Shown: positions 18,159 through 26,060, counted from the first letter of the stretch. The stretch is DNA of 64,000 nt from Clostridia bacterium (GCA_017536205.1 JAFXHX010000008.1:62001-126000); one strand, 5' to 3'. The notes: a model not told the origin generated them from the sequence alone. A program made the numbers and translations.

Positions 18159-19201
18159 TAGTCGTCTCTTAATTTAACCGATTTTATAGCCCTGCGCTTA
18201 ATATCTTCGCTCGTTGCGGCATAGTGTTTTTTAGTGGTGTTAACGTCGCTATGACCTAAAACGTTTGCAACCATATATATATCTTGAGTTTCACGGTAAA
18301 GATTAGTGCCGAAAGTACTTCTTAACTTGTGCGGAGTTATTTTTTTAAGGGGAGTAATAACTTTAGCGTATTTTTTAACTAGTTCTTGAATAGTTCTAAC
18401 GCTAATTCGTTTGTTTTGAAGGCTTAAAAATAAGGCTTTTTCATCTTCGGGTAAATCTTTAATTGCGCTTCGTTTTTCAAGCCAAGTAAGTAGAGCACGT
18501 TCAACTTCATCGTTGAAATATAAAATAGTTCTGTTTCCGCCTTTTCTAGTAACGGCAAAACTCATATCTTCAAAGTTGATATCGTCAACGTTTAAGCCAA
18601 CAAGCTCGCTATTTCTTATGCCCGTGCCTAAAAACATTGTTAAAATGGCAACGTCACGAATTTTAGTGTTTTCGTGGTACGCTTTTTGTCTACCAGAAAG
18701 TTTATCACCACAATCGGCAAGGTTTAAAAGCCTAACAACTTCGTGAATATCAAGCCTTATAATTTCTTTATCGTGAAGTTTTGGCGTGTTAACTTTACTT
18801 GCGTTGTTGTAGGGGAGTTTTCCCTTATTAAAAAAATACTTAAAAAACGCTCTAACCGTTGCAAGTTTTCTTGCTTTAGCGCGCTCGTTACAAGTTTCTT
18901 CTTTTCCGTTTATTTCATAAAGCGATAAATAGGCTAGGTAATTTTCAAACACCGTAACGTCAATTTTAGCTATATCTTCAAGGTTAAGTTCGTAAATTAA
19001 CTTACTTTTAAACACTTTTTTGGTTAAAAAATCGAAAAATATGCGTAAATCATAGGTGTAGTTAAGCCTAGTTAGGGGCGAAGTATATTCGGTAATACCC
19101 AAAATAAACTCGGTTGCCATATAAGGCATATCTTCAAGCATATTATCAATGCGTTTTATGCAGTTTTTTTCACGTTCTTTATAATAATTTTCGGTTGCCA
19201 T
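18158..19201 (-). CDS. Tyrosine recombinase/integrase (XerC/D-like, chromosomal)
   Basis: 347 aa. N-terminal SAM-like core-binding domain (about 30-150) and a C-terminal catalytic domain. The first Arg lies in GTGIRNSELVG (near residue 195), HxxR in HKLRSTFG (near 292), the His in LGHSDVNTT and the nucleophilic Tyr in KKHYAA (near 326); a beta-hairpin Lys is plausible. No flanking att sites, phage genes or excisionase are present, and it is in operon with hflX, so a housekeeping role is likelier than a mobile element. It could be the dif recombinase or a Clostridia-specific paralogue. Confidence 0.88.
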   Translation of the reverse strand: MATENYYKEREKNCIKRIDNMLEDMPYMATEFILGITEYTSPLTRLNYTYDLRIFFDFLTKKVFKSKLIYELNLEDIAKIDVTVFENYLAYLSLYEINGKEETCNERAKARKLATVRAFFKYFFNKGKLPYNNASKVNTPKLHDKEIIRLDIHEVVRLLNLADCGDKLSGRQKAYHENTKIRDVAILTMFLGTGIRNSELVGLNVDDINFEDMSFAVTRKGGNRTILYFNDEVERALLTWLEKRSAIKDLPEDEKALFLSLQNKRISVRTIQELVKKYAKVITPLKKITPHKLRSTFGTNLYRETQDIYMVANVLGHSDVNTTKKHYAATSEDIKRRAIKSVKLRDD

Positions 19202-19207
19202 AGTATA

Positions 19208-19235
19208 ATTTTACCATACTTTTCGCAAAATACAA
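19208..19235 (-). promoter_or_regulatory. Leaderless promoter of the recombinase-hflX operon
   Basis: Minus strand: TTGTAT (19230-19235), 16 bp, TAAAAT (19208-19213) with an extended TG, then 6 nt and ATG (19201). No SD site can exist upstream of the start. Confidence 0.7.
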
Positions 19236-19272
19236 CAATTTTACGCAAAGATAAAATAATTTTTCAATTCGA

Positions 19273-19301
19273 TTGTAAAATAATTAAGTAGGTGATATAA
19301 T
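19273..19301 (+). promoter_or_regulatory. Leaderless promoter of the 19308 operon
   Basis: TTGTAA (19273-19278), 17 bp, TATAAT (19296-19301) with extended TG, then 6 nt and ATG 19308. Confidence 0.75.
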
Positions 19302-19307
19302 TCATAT

Positions 19308-19601
19308 ATGGAAGAATTGTTAGACTTTATTATTGAGTTCACGCTCGACGTTTATTGCGACCTTGTTACCGAACTTATCCCTAGCAAAAACCTTACTAAA
19401 AAGCAGGTTAAACTTTTAAAACTACTAGGGGGAATAGTTTCGTTTATAATAGTTTTAGTTATTATTACAGGTGGTGTTTTAGTAATAAACCAAATTAAAT
19501 ACGGCTTGTTAATTTTAATTATAGGAATAGTATTATTACTAGCACACGTTATAACCGCAATAGTTTTATACGTTAAGAAAAATAAAAAAACTATCGAGTA
19601 G
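19308..19601 (+). CDS. 97-aa two-TM membrane protein, unknown function
   Basis: The amphipathic, acidic N-terminal segment (about 1-38) is followed by two strongly hydrophobic helices (about 39-62 and 66-90) and a Lys-rich tail, predicting an inner-membrane protein with a positively charged cytoplasmic end. No family is recognised. It is the first gene of a small operon with two further mini proteins (19632 and 19880). Confidence 0.75.
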   Translation: MEELLDFIIEFTLDVYCDLVTELIPSKNLTKKQVKLLKLLGGIVSFIIVLVIITGGVLVINQIKYGLLILIIGIVLLLAHVITAIVLYVKKNKKTIE

Positions 19602-19631
19602 GGTACTTGATAATTTAAAAAGGGGATTATT

Positions 19632-19883
19632 ATGGATTTAGCTATTATTTTAATCGTTGCAATTATTGCCATAATTTGTGGTATAAAATACGAAGCAAAA
19701 AAGAACTTATATAAAGAAGCGTTTATCGAGGCACTTGAAGAATACGAAGGAAAACCAAGGTATGACGAAAACGCACCTGAAGAAAACGAGTGCCCTTGTT
19801 GTTTTCACGAAATAAAAGAAGGCGATAAAGAGTGTAGTTATTGCGGTCACGTTTTAGATGAAGAAAAAGGAGGTAACCTATGA
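19632..19883 (+). CDS. 83-aa membrane-anchored zinc-ribbon protein
   Basis: An N-terminal TM helix (about 3-18) is followed by an acidic linker and a C-terminal zinc ribbon with two knuckles, CPCC and CSYCG, about 16 residues apart. This matches small zinc-ribbon anchors of unknown function common in Clostridia. The SD (AAAAAGGGG region) lies just upstream. Its TGA overlaps the ATG of the next mini gene. Confidence 0.75.
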   Translation: MDLAIILIVAIIAIICGIKYEAKKNLYKEAFIEALEEYEGKPRYDENAPEENECPCCFHEIKEGDKECSYCGHVLDEEKGGNL

Positions 19884-19987
19884 ATATTATAAGTCTTAGT
19901 ATGATTGCTAACATTTTTAACGTAGCGCTGAAACTTGTATTATTTATTGCTTGTATAAAGTTTATCTTTACTAAAATAGAGAAATAA
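19880..19987 (+). CDS. 35-aa hydrophobic peptide
   Basis: A short gene: ATG 19880 is preceded by AAAGGAGGT at ideal spacing, one of the strongest SD sites in the window, and overlaps the zinc-ribbon stop (ATGA). The peptide is one hydrophobic helix with a basic tail (FTKIEK). A terminator follows at once. The RBS and operon fit make it likely translated; its role is unknown. Confidence 0.6.
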   Translation: MNIISLSMIANIFNVALKLVLFIACIKFIFTKIEK

Positions 19988-19989
19988 AT

Positions 19990-20022
19990 TAAAAAGTTGT
20001 TTGATTTTCAAACAACTTTTTT
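19990..20022 (+). terminator. Terminator of the 19308-19987 operon
   Basis: Arms AAAAAGTTGTTTGA (about 19991-20004) and TCAAACAACTTTTT (20008-20021), loop TTT, followed by T residues. Confidence 0.9.
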
Positions 20023-20058
20023 AGTGTAGGGCAATAAAATATTAATTTTTGATAGTTA

Positions 20059-20098
20059 AATATCTATGCGCAAAAGTCTTGTTTTACGCATAGATATT
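20059..20098. repeat. 12-bp perfect inverted repeat (AATATCTATGCG)
   Basis: AATATCTATGCG (20059-20070) and CGCATAGATATT (20087-20098) with a 16-nt spacer whose A4/T4 can extend the stem. It lies in the intergenic space downstream of the minus-strand metallopeptidase gene. It has no T-tract directly after the stem on either strand, so it is not a typical terminator. Confidence 0.7.
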
Positions 20099-20135
20099 AT
20101 TAAAAATTGCCGATTGTATCGAAAATTATAATTTT

Positions 20136-20723
20136 TCACTTGTAATCAATTTTTGTTAAATACGACATTTGTTTTAAGCGTTTATTTAGTTCGTTTGCGT
20201 TTTTAATTAAACTTTTAAGCATTTTATGAAAATCTTGTTTATGGTTAAAATGAACCGTGTGGCAAAGTTCGTGAATTATAACGTAATCGATAAGTTTATT
20301 ATCTAGCGCCATAAGCATTACGTTTAACGTTACGTTTTTATTTTTATCGCACGAGCCCCAGCGAGATTTATATTTTCTAATTTTAATTTGGTTAATCGTA
20401 AATCCGTAATACCTTGCTAAAAAATTAGCGCGCTCTACTAGATAACGTTTTGCTAAACTTTTAAGGTCTTTATAGTAATTTTTTGAATAAATTACTTCAT
20501 TTCCGTTAAAATACGCCGTTTTTTTGGTTAAAATGCTTTCATTTTTAGCGTTTTGAGCATTTATTTCGGCTATTTTTTCGTTAATCCACGCCCTTTTTAA
20601 GTTTAAAAATTCAAAAATCTTATTGTCACTTAAAAATACGGGTGCTTTAACGGTAACTTCGCCGTTATTTTCTATTTTTATCACCGTTGTTTTTCGTATT
20701 GATTTTAAAACGTTAATTTTCAT
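20136..20723 (-). CDS. YgjP-type metal-dependent hydrolase (M48-like, DUF45)
   Basis: 195 aa, the usual length of YgjP/SprT-like zinc hydrolases. It has the zinc motif HELCH (near residue 150-154) with the third-ligand segment NHKQDFH, preceded by the RKYKSRWGSC signature. Relatives are associated with restriction or DNA-repair loci or stand alone; the substrate is unknown. It has its own leaderless promoter. Confidence 0.88.
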   Translation of the reverse strand: MKINVLKSIRKTTVIKIENNGEVTVKAPVFLSDNKIFEFLNLKRAWINEKIAEINAQNAKNESILTKKTAYFNGNEVIYSKNYYKDLKSLAKRYLVERANFLARYYGFTINQIKIRKYKSRWGSCDKNKNVTLNVMLMALDNKLIDYVIIHELCHTVHFNHKQDFHKMLKSLIKNANELNKRLKQMSYLTKIDYK

Positions 20724-20729
20724 ATTTTT

Positions 20730-20758
20730 ATATTATCACATAATTATATTTTAATCAA
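20730..20758 (-). promoter_or_regulatory. Leaderless promoter of the YgjP-like gene
   Basis: Minus strand: TTGATT (20753-20758), 17 bp, TAATAT (20730-20735), then 6 nt and ATG (20723). Confidence 0.65.
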
Positions 20759-20768
20759 ATAATTTATA

Positions 20769-20797
20769 TTGACAATATTAACTTATAGTGATATAAT
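20769..20797 (+). promoter_or_regulatory. Promoter of the PadR-membrane regulator gene
   Basis: TTGACA (20769-20774), 17 bp, TATAAT (20792-20797). The leader is about 49 nt and carries a GGAGA SD before ATG 20853. A TTG start at 20769 would be the -35 box itself and is rejected. Confidence 0.85.
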
Positions 20798-20852
20798 ATT
20801 ATTGTTACTAGATAGAATAATTTTAAAAATCCCCTATTTTATCGGAGAAAAT

Positions 20853-22034
20853 ATGAATAATACTGAAAAGTTTAAAGGTCAAACCGTTGGCATAATTTTA
20901 TTCATTTTACAAAGTGGCGACCGCCATACCGACGAACTTAAAGAACTAATTGATTCAAAGTTTAGCGAAGTTAAAATCGGCACGCTATATTCGATTATAG
21001 CCCGCATGAAAACCCAAAACTTAATAAGCGAATATCGCGCAAGTTCTAACGACGGTTCTCGCCGTAAATACTATAAAATTACTAACGACGGGGCTAAACT
21101 TTACGATAGCGATTATAAAGAGTTGTTTAGTGACGTTGAGCCCATAGAGCAAAAAGCCGTTATTAAAGAAACTCCCGCTTCTCAAAAAGAAGAAAGCGAA
21201 ACTGAAAACGTATTTTTAGAATACGTTAAAAAAGGTAGCGAAAGCGATTTTGCAGGCGATATTGATTTTTCTAACGTTGTTATAGAAAAACCTACCCCAC
21301 AACCCCTGCCCGAGCCTGAAATTGAAACTAAACCCGAGCCACTTTACGTTTCTAACGATGAAATTGCAGTTCAAAACGAACACCCCGTTGATTTTGACAG
21401 TTTAGTTAGCAGTGAATACGAATATAAAAGCGTTTTAAATAAATTATTCCCAAAAGCAAACTCAAATTACGATTTTACTGAAGAAACTGCCGTTACTGAA
21501 GCAGTTGAAAGTGAAACTAGCACCGATTTTACCGATATCTACGAGTTTTCTGAACGTGAAAATATTAAAATTAGAACTTCTGGCGACACAAACAGATATC
21601 AAGGCACAAAAATACTTGCAAACAAATTGCGTTTTCACGCATCGGTTATAACTCTTGTTCTTTCAGTTTTAGAGTTTTTAATTTTAAGTTTAATATTTGC
21701 ATCTAGCGTTCCGTTTAACGGCGCTATGCTTGGAAGAATTGCAATAATATTCGGTGCGTTCGTGGCCGTTATGTTTATAGTTTACGTTCTAGACCCGTCT
21801 AGCGCTGTAAAAGACTTGCCAAAGTTTATAAACGCATTTGAAATTGCGCTTGTAATTACTATTGCAACGGCAATAATTACCTTTGCAGTAGGCTCTATAA
21901 ACGGTATAGATTACCTAAACGCAAACCAAGTATTAAACGGTTTAGTTTTACCGATAGTAATGTCGGTTAACTGCCCGTTATACGTTACCACTGTTGAACT
22001 TTTATCTAAACTCGATATTTACCATACTGTATAA
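20853..22034 (+). CDS. PadR-like winged-helix protein fused to a four-TM domain
   Basis: 393 aa from ATG 20853 (SD CGGAGAAAAT). Residues 1-95 are a PadR-type winged helix with the typical LKELIDSKF..VKIGTLYSIIARM segment. Residues 96-250 form a long acidic, Pro/Glu-rich linker. Residues 260-385 contain four hydrophobic helices. The architecture is a one-component regulator held at the membrane, with DNA binding at one end and a possible membrane sensor at the other. Typical PadR proteins are soluble and about 110-190 aa. It is monocistronic, with its own promoter and terminator. Target genes and ligand are unknown. Confidence 0.85.
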   Translation: MNNTEKFKGQTVGIILFILQSGDRHTDELKELIDSKFSEVKIGTLYSIIARMKTQNLISEYRASSNDGSRRKYYKITNDGAKLYDSDYKELFSDVEPIEQKAVIKETPASQKEESETENVFLEYVKKGSESDFAGDIDFSNVVIEKPTPQPLPEPEIETKPEPLYVSNDEIAVQNEHPVDFDSLVSSEYEYKSVLNKLFPKANSNYDFTEETAVTEAVESETSTDFTDIYEFSERENIKIRTSGDTNRYQGTKILANKLRFHASVITLVLSVLEFLILSLIFASSVPFNGAMLGRIAIIFGAFVAVMFIVYVLDPSSAVKDLPKFINAFEIALVITIATAIITFAVGSINGIDYLNANQVLNGLVLPIVMSVNCPLYVTTVELLSKLDIYHTV

Positions 22035-22035
22035 A

Positions 22036-22062
22036 AAAACGCCTGCTGCGCAGGCGTTTTAT
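22036..22062 (+). terminator. Terminator after the PadR-membrane gene
   Basis: AAAACGCCTGC (22036-22046), loop TGC, GCAGGCGTTTT (22050-22060). Confidence 0.92.
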
Positions 22063-22071
22063 AATAAAATA

Positions 22072-22100
22072 TTGTAACCTTATACTAAACGTGTTATAAT
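22072..22100 (+). promoter_or_regulatory. Promoter of the 22128 gene
   Basis: TTGTAA (22072-22077), 17 bp, TATAAT (22095-22100). The leader is about 21 nt with a weak TTAGG SD before ATG 22128. Confidence 0.8.
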
Positions 22101-22127
22101 ATTAAAAATTAACTTTTAGGTTTTATT

Positions 22128-22967
22128 ATGAAAATAGGCGTTACTAGTTACAGTTTTAATAATTACGTTAATCAAACGGGCGCAAACTTGCTTTCGCTAT
22201 GCGATAAAGCAAAAGAACTTGGCTTTGATTATATAGATTTTACTGCAATCAAAACGGATAATCCACTAAAAACTGCAAAGGAATTAAACGAATATTGCAA
22301 AAAAATAGGTTTAGAAATTGTTGCATATACGGTAGGAGCAAACTTTTTAGCAGACGATATAAATAAAGAAGTTCAAAGACTTAAAGAAGAAATTAACGTT
22401 TGTAAAGCATTAGGCGCAAAAATATTTAGGCACGACGTTTGTTATAAATTAAAAACCACCCCTAACTACGATTATAAAAGCGCAATTCAAGAAATGACGC
22501 CTTATATAAAAGAACTTACGCTTTACGCAAAAAGCCTTGGCATAGAAACTTGCTCTGAAAATCACGGATTTATTTTTCAATCACCAAACCGAGTTGAAGA
22601 ACTTATTCTATCTGTAAACGAGAAAAATTACGGTTGGCTATTAGATATAGGAAACTTTTTGTGTGATGACGTTAGCCCCGAACTAGGAACTATCGCAGCC
22701 TTAAAATACCTAAAACACGTTCACGTTAAAGACTTTTTGTTTAAAAGTTCAACTGAAAAAATGCCAAACGGCTATCAAATAACCACAAACGGTGGCAACT
22801 TTTTAAGGGGTACAATTTTAGGCCACGGCGTAGTTCCCGTTGAAAAATGTATAAACATTTTAAAAAATTATGGTTATAACGGCACTTTAACTATTGAGTT
22901 TGAAGGTTTAGAAGATAATATTAGCGCATTAAAACTTGGGCTTGAATATTTAAAAACCATTATTTAA
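22128..22967 (+). CDS. Sugar phosphate isomerase/epimerase family TIM barrel
   Basis: 279 aa, xylose-isomerase-like TIM barrel (IolE/IolI/UlaE superfamily). Metal-ligand segments are visible: SENHG near residue 145, LLDIGNF near 180, HVHVKDF near 202 and the terminal IEFEG. Members isomerise, epimerise or dehydrate ketoses and inososes; the exact substrate cannot be told. It stands alone between its promoter and terminator and converges with the M24 gene. Confidence 0.88.
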   Translation: MKIGVTSYSFNNYVNQTGANLLSLCDKAKELGFDYIDFTAIKTDNPLKTAKELNEYCKKIGLEIVAYTVGANFLADDINKEVQRLKEEINVCKALGAKIFRHDVCYKLKTTPNYDYKSAIQEMTPYIKELTLYAKSLGIETCSENHGFIFQSPNRVEELILSVNEKNYGWLLDIGNFLCDDVSPELGTIAALKYLKHVHVKDFLFKSSTEKMPNGYQITTNGGNFLRGTILGHGVVPVEKCINILKNYGYNGTLTIEFEGLEDNISALKLGLEYLKTII

Positions 22968-22993
22968 AAAACGCCTTTTTTAAGGCGTTTTTT
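22966..22993 (+). terminator. Terminator of the isomerase gene
   Basis: AAAACGCCTT / AAGGCGTTTT hairpin with a T4 loop, beginning within the stop codon. Confidence 0.92.
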
Positions 22994-23003
22994 ATTACAA
23001 TTA

Positions 23004-23034
23004 AAAACTTGCAAGCATTTGCTTGCAAGTTTTA
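23004..23034 (-). terminator. Terminator of the M24 peptidase gene
   Basis: ACTTGCAAGC / GCTTGCAAGT hairpin with a 4-nt loop. On the minus strand it is followed by a T-rich tract. Confidence 0.85.
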
Positions 23035-23039
23035 TTGTT

Positions 23040-24215
23040 TTAATTAAAGTTAAGTTCGATAATGCCTTTCTTAAGGTAATCGGTATAAGATTCAACACCG
23101 CCTTCCTTAATTGCAATACCCTTTTCCCAACGGCAACCGAAGGTTGAGCCAGAAATGAAGGTGTCAACTTGGAAAGTCATATTTTCTTTAAGTGTGTAAT
23201 CTGAAGAAGTTTCCATCCAAGGTGCTTCAACTTCAATCATACCGGTACCGTGGCAAGGTCCGTAAACGTAGTTCTTTTCATAACCAGCATCTTTAAACAT
23301 TTGAAGGAACTCTCTGGGAACTTTGTTTGCGGGAATACCTGCTTTAAGGTTTGCAGTAGTCCAATCGTGCATTTTAAGACAGAACTCAACAAGTTCTTTC
23401 TTTTCGCCTTCTGCTTTACCCATAAATACGGGAAGACCAATTGCGGGTGAATACCCGTCAATTTTAGCAGAAAGGTTAAGTTGAACGATATCGTCTTTAC
23501 CAATTACTTTATAGGTTGAACGGCTAATTGCGTGGCGAGTTGAAGATTCGCTAAATACGTACATAGGAAGACCTTCGTATTCTGCGCCAAGTTCGTAAAT
23601 AACTTTTTGAGCAACACCAACCATTTGAAGTTCGGTAACGCCGGGCTTTAACGCCTTAATAACTTCATCGGTAGCAACTTCAACGATTTCAAAGCCTTTT
23701 CTAATGCAAGCAAGTTCGTTTTCACTCTTAATGCTACGAAGAGCAACCATGATGTCACTGCAAACAGATATTTCTGCTTTGGGGAACGTGTCTTTAAGAC
23801 CGTCTAAAATAGGAAGCGTGCATTCAACGTAACTACCAAGACCAATTTTGATGTTTTCGCCGGTTACGCCAATATATTTGAACGCATCTGCAAACGTGTC
23901 AGGTACAAGTTCGGGATAAGCAGGGTCTGCCGATTCACGGAACTCTTTAAGTACCATAACTTTATCAATTTTACCAAAGTCTTTTGCAAAAATTGCCGAT
24001 TCGGGTCCAACGAGTAAAACGCATTTACCGTTAGCGCCGATTAAAACGCCTGCACGTTCGAATAAGGGCCAGAAACCCGAGAAATATCTTGCGTTAGCAT
24101 AGTCACTTTCAGTAGAAACAACGAGCATAGCGTCAAGACCTTTAGCCGCAACGAGTTTAGCGGCTTTTGCAATTCTTTCCTGATATTCATAATCAGGGAT
24201 ACATACTCTTTGCAT
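23040..24215 (-). CDS. M24 family (prolidase/creatinase-like) protein with altered metal site
   Basis: 391 aa. An N-terminal creatinase/prolidase domain (about 1-145) is followed by a pita-bread M24 domain. The HGTGM histidine is kept. In the strand pair that normally supplies the two metal-binding aspartates (DLGA..DGYxSDxTRT), the sequence reads LNLSAKIDGYSPAIG, so the first Asp is Asn and the second is gone. The first C-terminal Glu is Asp (FQVDTF) and the last Glu is present (RWEKG). This resembles metal-free creatinase-type enzymes more than aminopeptidase P. Strong SD (AGGAGATAAATT). A neighbouring AraC regulator is transcribed divergently. Confidence 0.88.
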   Translation of the reverse strand: MQRVCIPDYEYQERIAKAAKLVAAKGLDAMLVVSTESDYANARYFSGFWPLFERAGVLIGANGKCVLLVGPESAIFAKDFGKIDKVMVLKEFRESADPAYPELVPDTFADAFKYIGVTGENIKIGLGSYVECTLPILDGLKDTFPKAEISVCSDIMVALRSIKSENELACIRKGFEIVEVATDEVIKALKPGVTELQMVGVAQKVIYELGAEYEGLPMYVFSESSTRHAISRSTYKVIGKDDIVQLNLSAKIDGYSPAIGLPVFMGKAEGEKKELVEFCLKMHDWTTANLKAGIPANKVPREFLQMFKDAGYEKNYVYGPCHGTGMIEVEAPWMETSSDYTLKENMTFQVDTFISGSTFGCRWEKGIAIKEGGVESYTDYLKKGIIELNFN

Positions 24216-24235
24216 AATTTATCTCCTAAAATTAT

Positions 24236-24256
24236 ATTGATATTTATAATATCAAT
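24236..24256. promoter_or_regulatory. Inverted repeat ATTGATAT-n5-ATATCAAT upstream of the M24 gene
   Basis: Perfect 8-bp arms (24236-24243, 24249-24256) in the 150-bp region between the divergent M24 and AraC genes. It may be an operator or an mRNA hairpin; no T-tract follows, so it is not a terminator. Confidence 0.4.
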
Positions 24257-24331
24257 TTAATTATAATACTAAGCGCCCTACTTGTATTTATAAAATCGTT
24301 AAATATTTTTGCACTTTCGTAAATATATTTA

Positions 24332-24360
24332 TTGACGGTTAGGTTTTAATGTAGTATAAT
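24332..24360 (+). promoter_or_regulatory. Leaderless promoter of the AraC regulator gene
   Basis: TTGACG (24332-24337), 17 bp, TATAAT (24355-24360), then 6 nt and ATG 24367. It is a near-consensus promoter with no room for an SD. Confidence 0.82.
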
Positions 24361-24366
24361 TTAGTT

Positions 24367-25224
24367 ATGGAGTTCAAAATTAAAAAATTAAGCGACCAAT
24401 TTAAAATTACGGGCGTTGCAAACGTGCATTTTTTTGAGTTTGAAAACAATTTTGAAACGGTTTACGATAAGCACCCTTTTTACGAACTAGTTTTCGTTTC
24501 TAGTGGAACTCTAACCGTTATTGCCGACGAGTATAAGGGCGCGCTTGAAAAATACGAAATTATAATTCACCGCCCTAACGAAAACCACTCACTACTTTCA
24601 AGCGATTCTTCTGCAACGGTTATAATTATAGGCTTTACTTGCGAAGGCATGCCCGAAAACTTTTTATCAAAACCTTTAAAATTAAGCGAAAATAACGTTA
24701 AAAAACTTGCTGAAGCCGTTAAGGAAGGAAGAAGCGTTTTCGAGCCACCACATAACGTGCCCGTTTACGATATGAAAAAAAACAAAAACCAACCCTACGG
24801 CGCCGAACAAATGCTTAAACTTTCGCTTGAATATTTTTTTATTAGCATTATACGCGAACACTTCGTTAACGAAAGTTTGCAAGACGTAACTTATCAACGT
24901 TTTAACGCTAGCGAAATAGTTAGGTATTTAGACGATAAATATAAAGAAAAAATAACACTTAACGAACTTTCGTTTATATTCGGCACTAATAGAACAACGC
25001 TTTGCAAAGAGTTTAAAAACGTTACGGGAACTACGGTTAGCGAATACGTTTCAACAAAAAAATTAGAAGATGCAAAACGCAAAATTATCGATACAAACGC
25101 AACTTTTACAGAGATTTCTAATTTGTTAAACTTTGAAAGCATACATTATTTTACACGATTTTTTAAAAAGAGAACGGGGCTTTCCCCCAAGGAATATAGA
25201 AACAAATACCAGGTGAAAAAATGA
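24367..25224 (+). CDS. AraC family transcriptional regulator
   Basis: 285 aa. N-terminal cupin-like sensor (HPFYELVFVSSG, IHRPNENH; about 15-150) and a C-terminal double helix-turn-helix (about 185-283) ending with FTRFFKKRTGLSPKEYR, the AraC signature. It is probably a ligand-responsive activator. Divergent from the M24 gene and overlapping the DUF1295 gene by 4 nt (ATGA), so either or both could be targets. Its mRNA is predicted to be leaderless. Confidence 0.93.
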   Translation: MEFKIKKLSDQFKITGVANVHFFEFENNFETVYDKHPFYELVFVSSGTLTVIADEYKGALEKYEIIIHRPNENHSLLSSDSSATVIIIGFTCEGMPENFLSKPLKLSENNVKKLAEAVKEGRSVFEPPHNVPVYDMKKNKNQPYGAEQMLKLSLEYFFISIIREHFVNESLQDVTYQRFNASEIVRYLDDKYKEKITLNELSFIFGTNRTTLCKEFKNVTGTTVSEYVSTKKLEDAKRKIIDTNATFTEISNLLNFESIHYFTRFFKKRTGLSPKEYRNKYQVKK

Positions 25225-26060
25225 AAAGAAGTACTAGTTTTATAATTGTTACGATAGTTTACGTTTTAGCAAGTATATTAGGCATTATTACATACTTATT
25301 GCTACCCTTTAAGCCTTGGCTAAACCTTTTAATTGCCGACGTTTTAGCAACGGTTTTAACGTTTATTTTTAGCGTTATATTTAAAAACGCATCGGTTTAC
25401 GACCCTTACTGGAGCGTTCAACCCATAGTAATTTTACTTGCGTTTGCAACTGCTTGCGAGTTAACGCCTGTTAAACTTGCTTTTATTATTGTAGTTTTAA
25501 TTTGGGGCGTTAGGCTTACTGCCAACTGGGCATATACGTTTTTAGGGCTTAACCATCAAGACTGGCGATACACTATGCTTAAAGAAAAAACGGGCGACTT
25601 TTACCCTATTATAAACTTCGTTGGCATACATTTAGTTCCAACGCTAATAGTTTACGCAGTTACTTACCCCGCCGTTGAAGTTTTATTATCAAGCAAGCAT
25701 ATCAGCGCGTTAGCATTACCGTTTTTACTTTTATCGCTACTTGCGGTAATTTTACAAGGCACGGCAGACGTTCAAATGCATAGATATAGAAATAATAGAG
25801 AAACGCCCTTTATAAGAACGGGGCTTTGGAAATATTCGCGCCACCCTAACTACCTTGGCGAAATACTTATGTGGTGGGGAATTGCATTAGCATCGGTGTT
25901 CGGTTTAGGTGGAAAGCCTTATTTAATTATAGGCGCAATTTTAAACACTCTACTGTTTATTTTCGTTTCAATACCTCTTGCAGATAATCGCCAAGCCAAA
26001 AAAGAAGGCTTTAATGAGTATAAAAAACAAACTCACGCGTTAATTCCCATAAAAAAATAA
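25221..26060 (+). CDS. DUF1295 (steroid 5-alpha-reductase-like) membrane protein
   Basis: 279 aa with seven or so hydrophobic helices. The C-terminal signature KYSRHPNYLGEILMWWG places it in the DUF1295/isoprenylcysteine methyltransferase-reductase superfamily, whose members act on lipid or steroid-like substrates with NAD(P)H or SAM. No reaction can be assigned. It is co-translated with the AraC regulator and closes that operon. Confidence 0.9.
   Translation: MKRSTSFIIVTIVYVLASILGIITYLLLPFKPWLNLLIADVLATVLTFIFSVIFKNASVYDPYWSVQPIVILLAFATACELTPVKLAFIIVVLIWGVRLTANWAYTFLGLNHQDWRYTMLKEKTGDFYPIINFVGIHLVPTLIVYAVTYPAVEVLLSSKHISALALPFLLLSLLAVILQGTADVQMHRYRNNRETPFIRTGLWKYSRHPNYLGEILMWWGIALASVFGLGGKPYLIIGAILNTLLFIFVSIPLADNRQAKKEGFNEYKKQTHALIPIKK

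Noticed and set aside
18158-19201. Tyrosine recombinase as sign of a prophage or integrative element
   Set aside because: No phage or conjugation genes, excisionase or flanking direct repeats; it is translationally coupled to hflX.
20769-20852. TTG start adding 28 residues to the PadR-like protein
   Set aside because: The TTG is the first base triplet of the -35 box TTGACA and the added part contains the -10 box.
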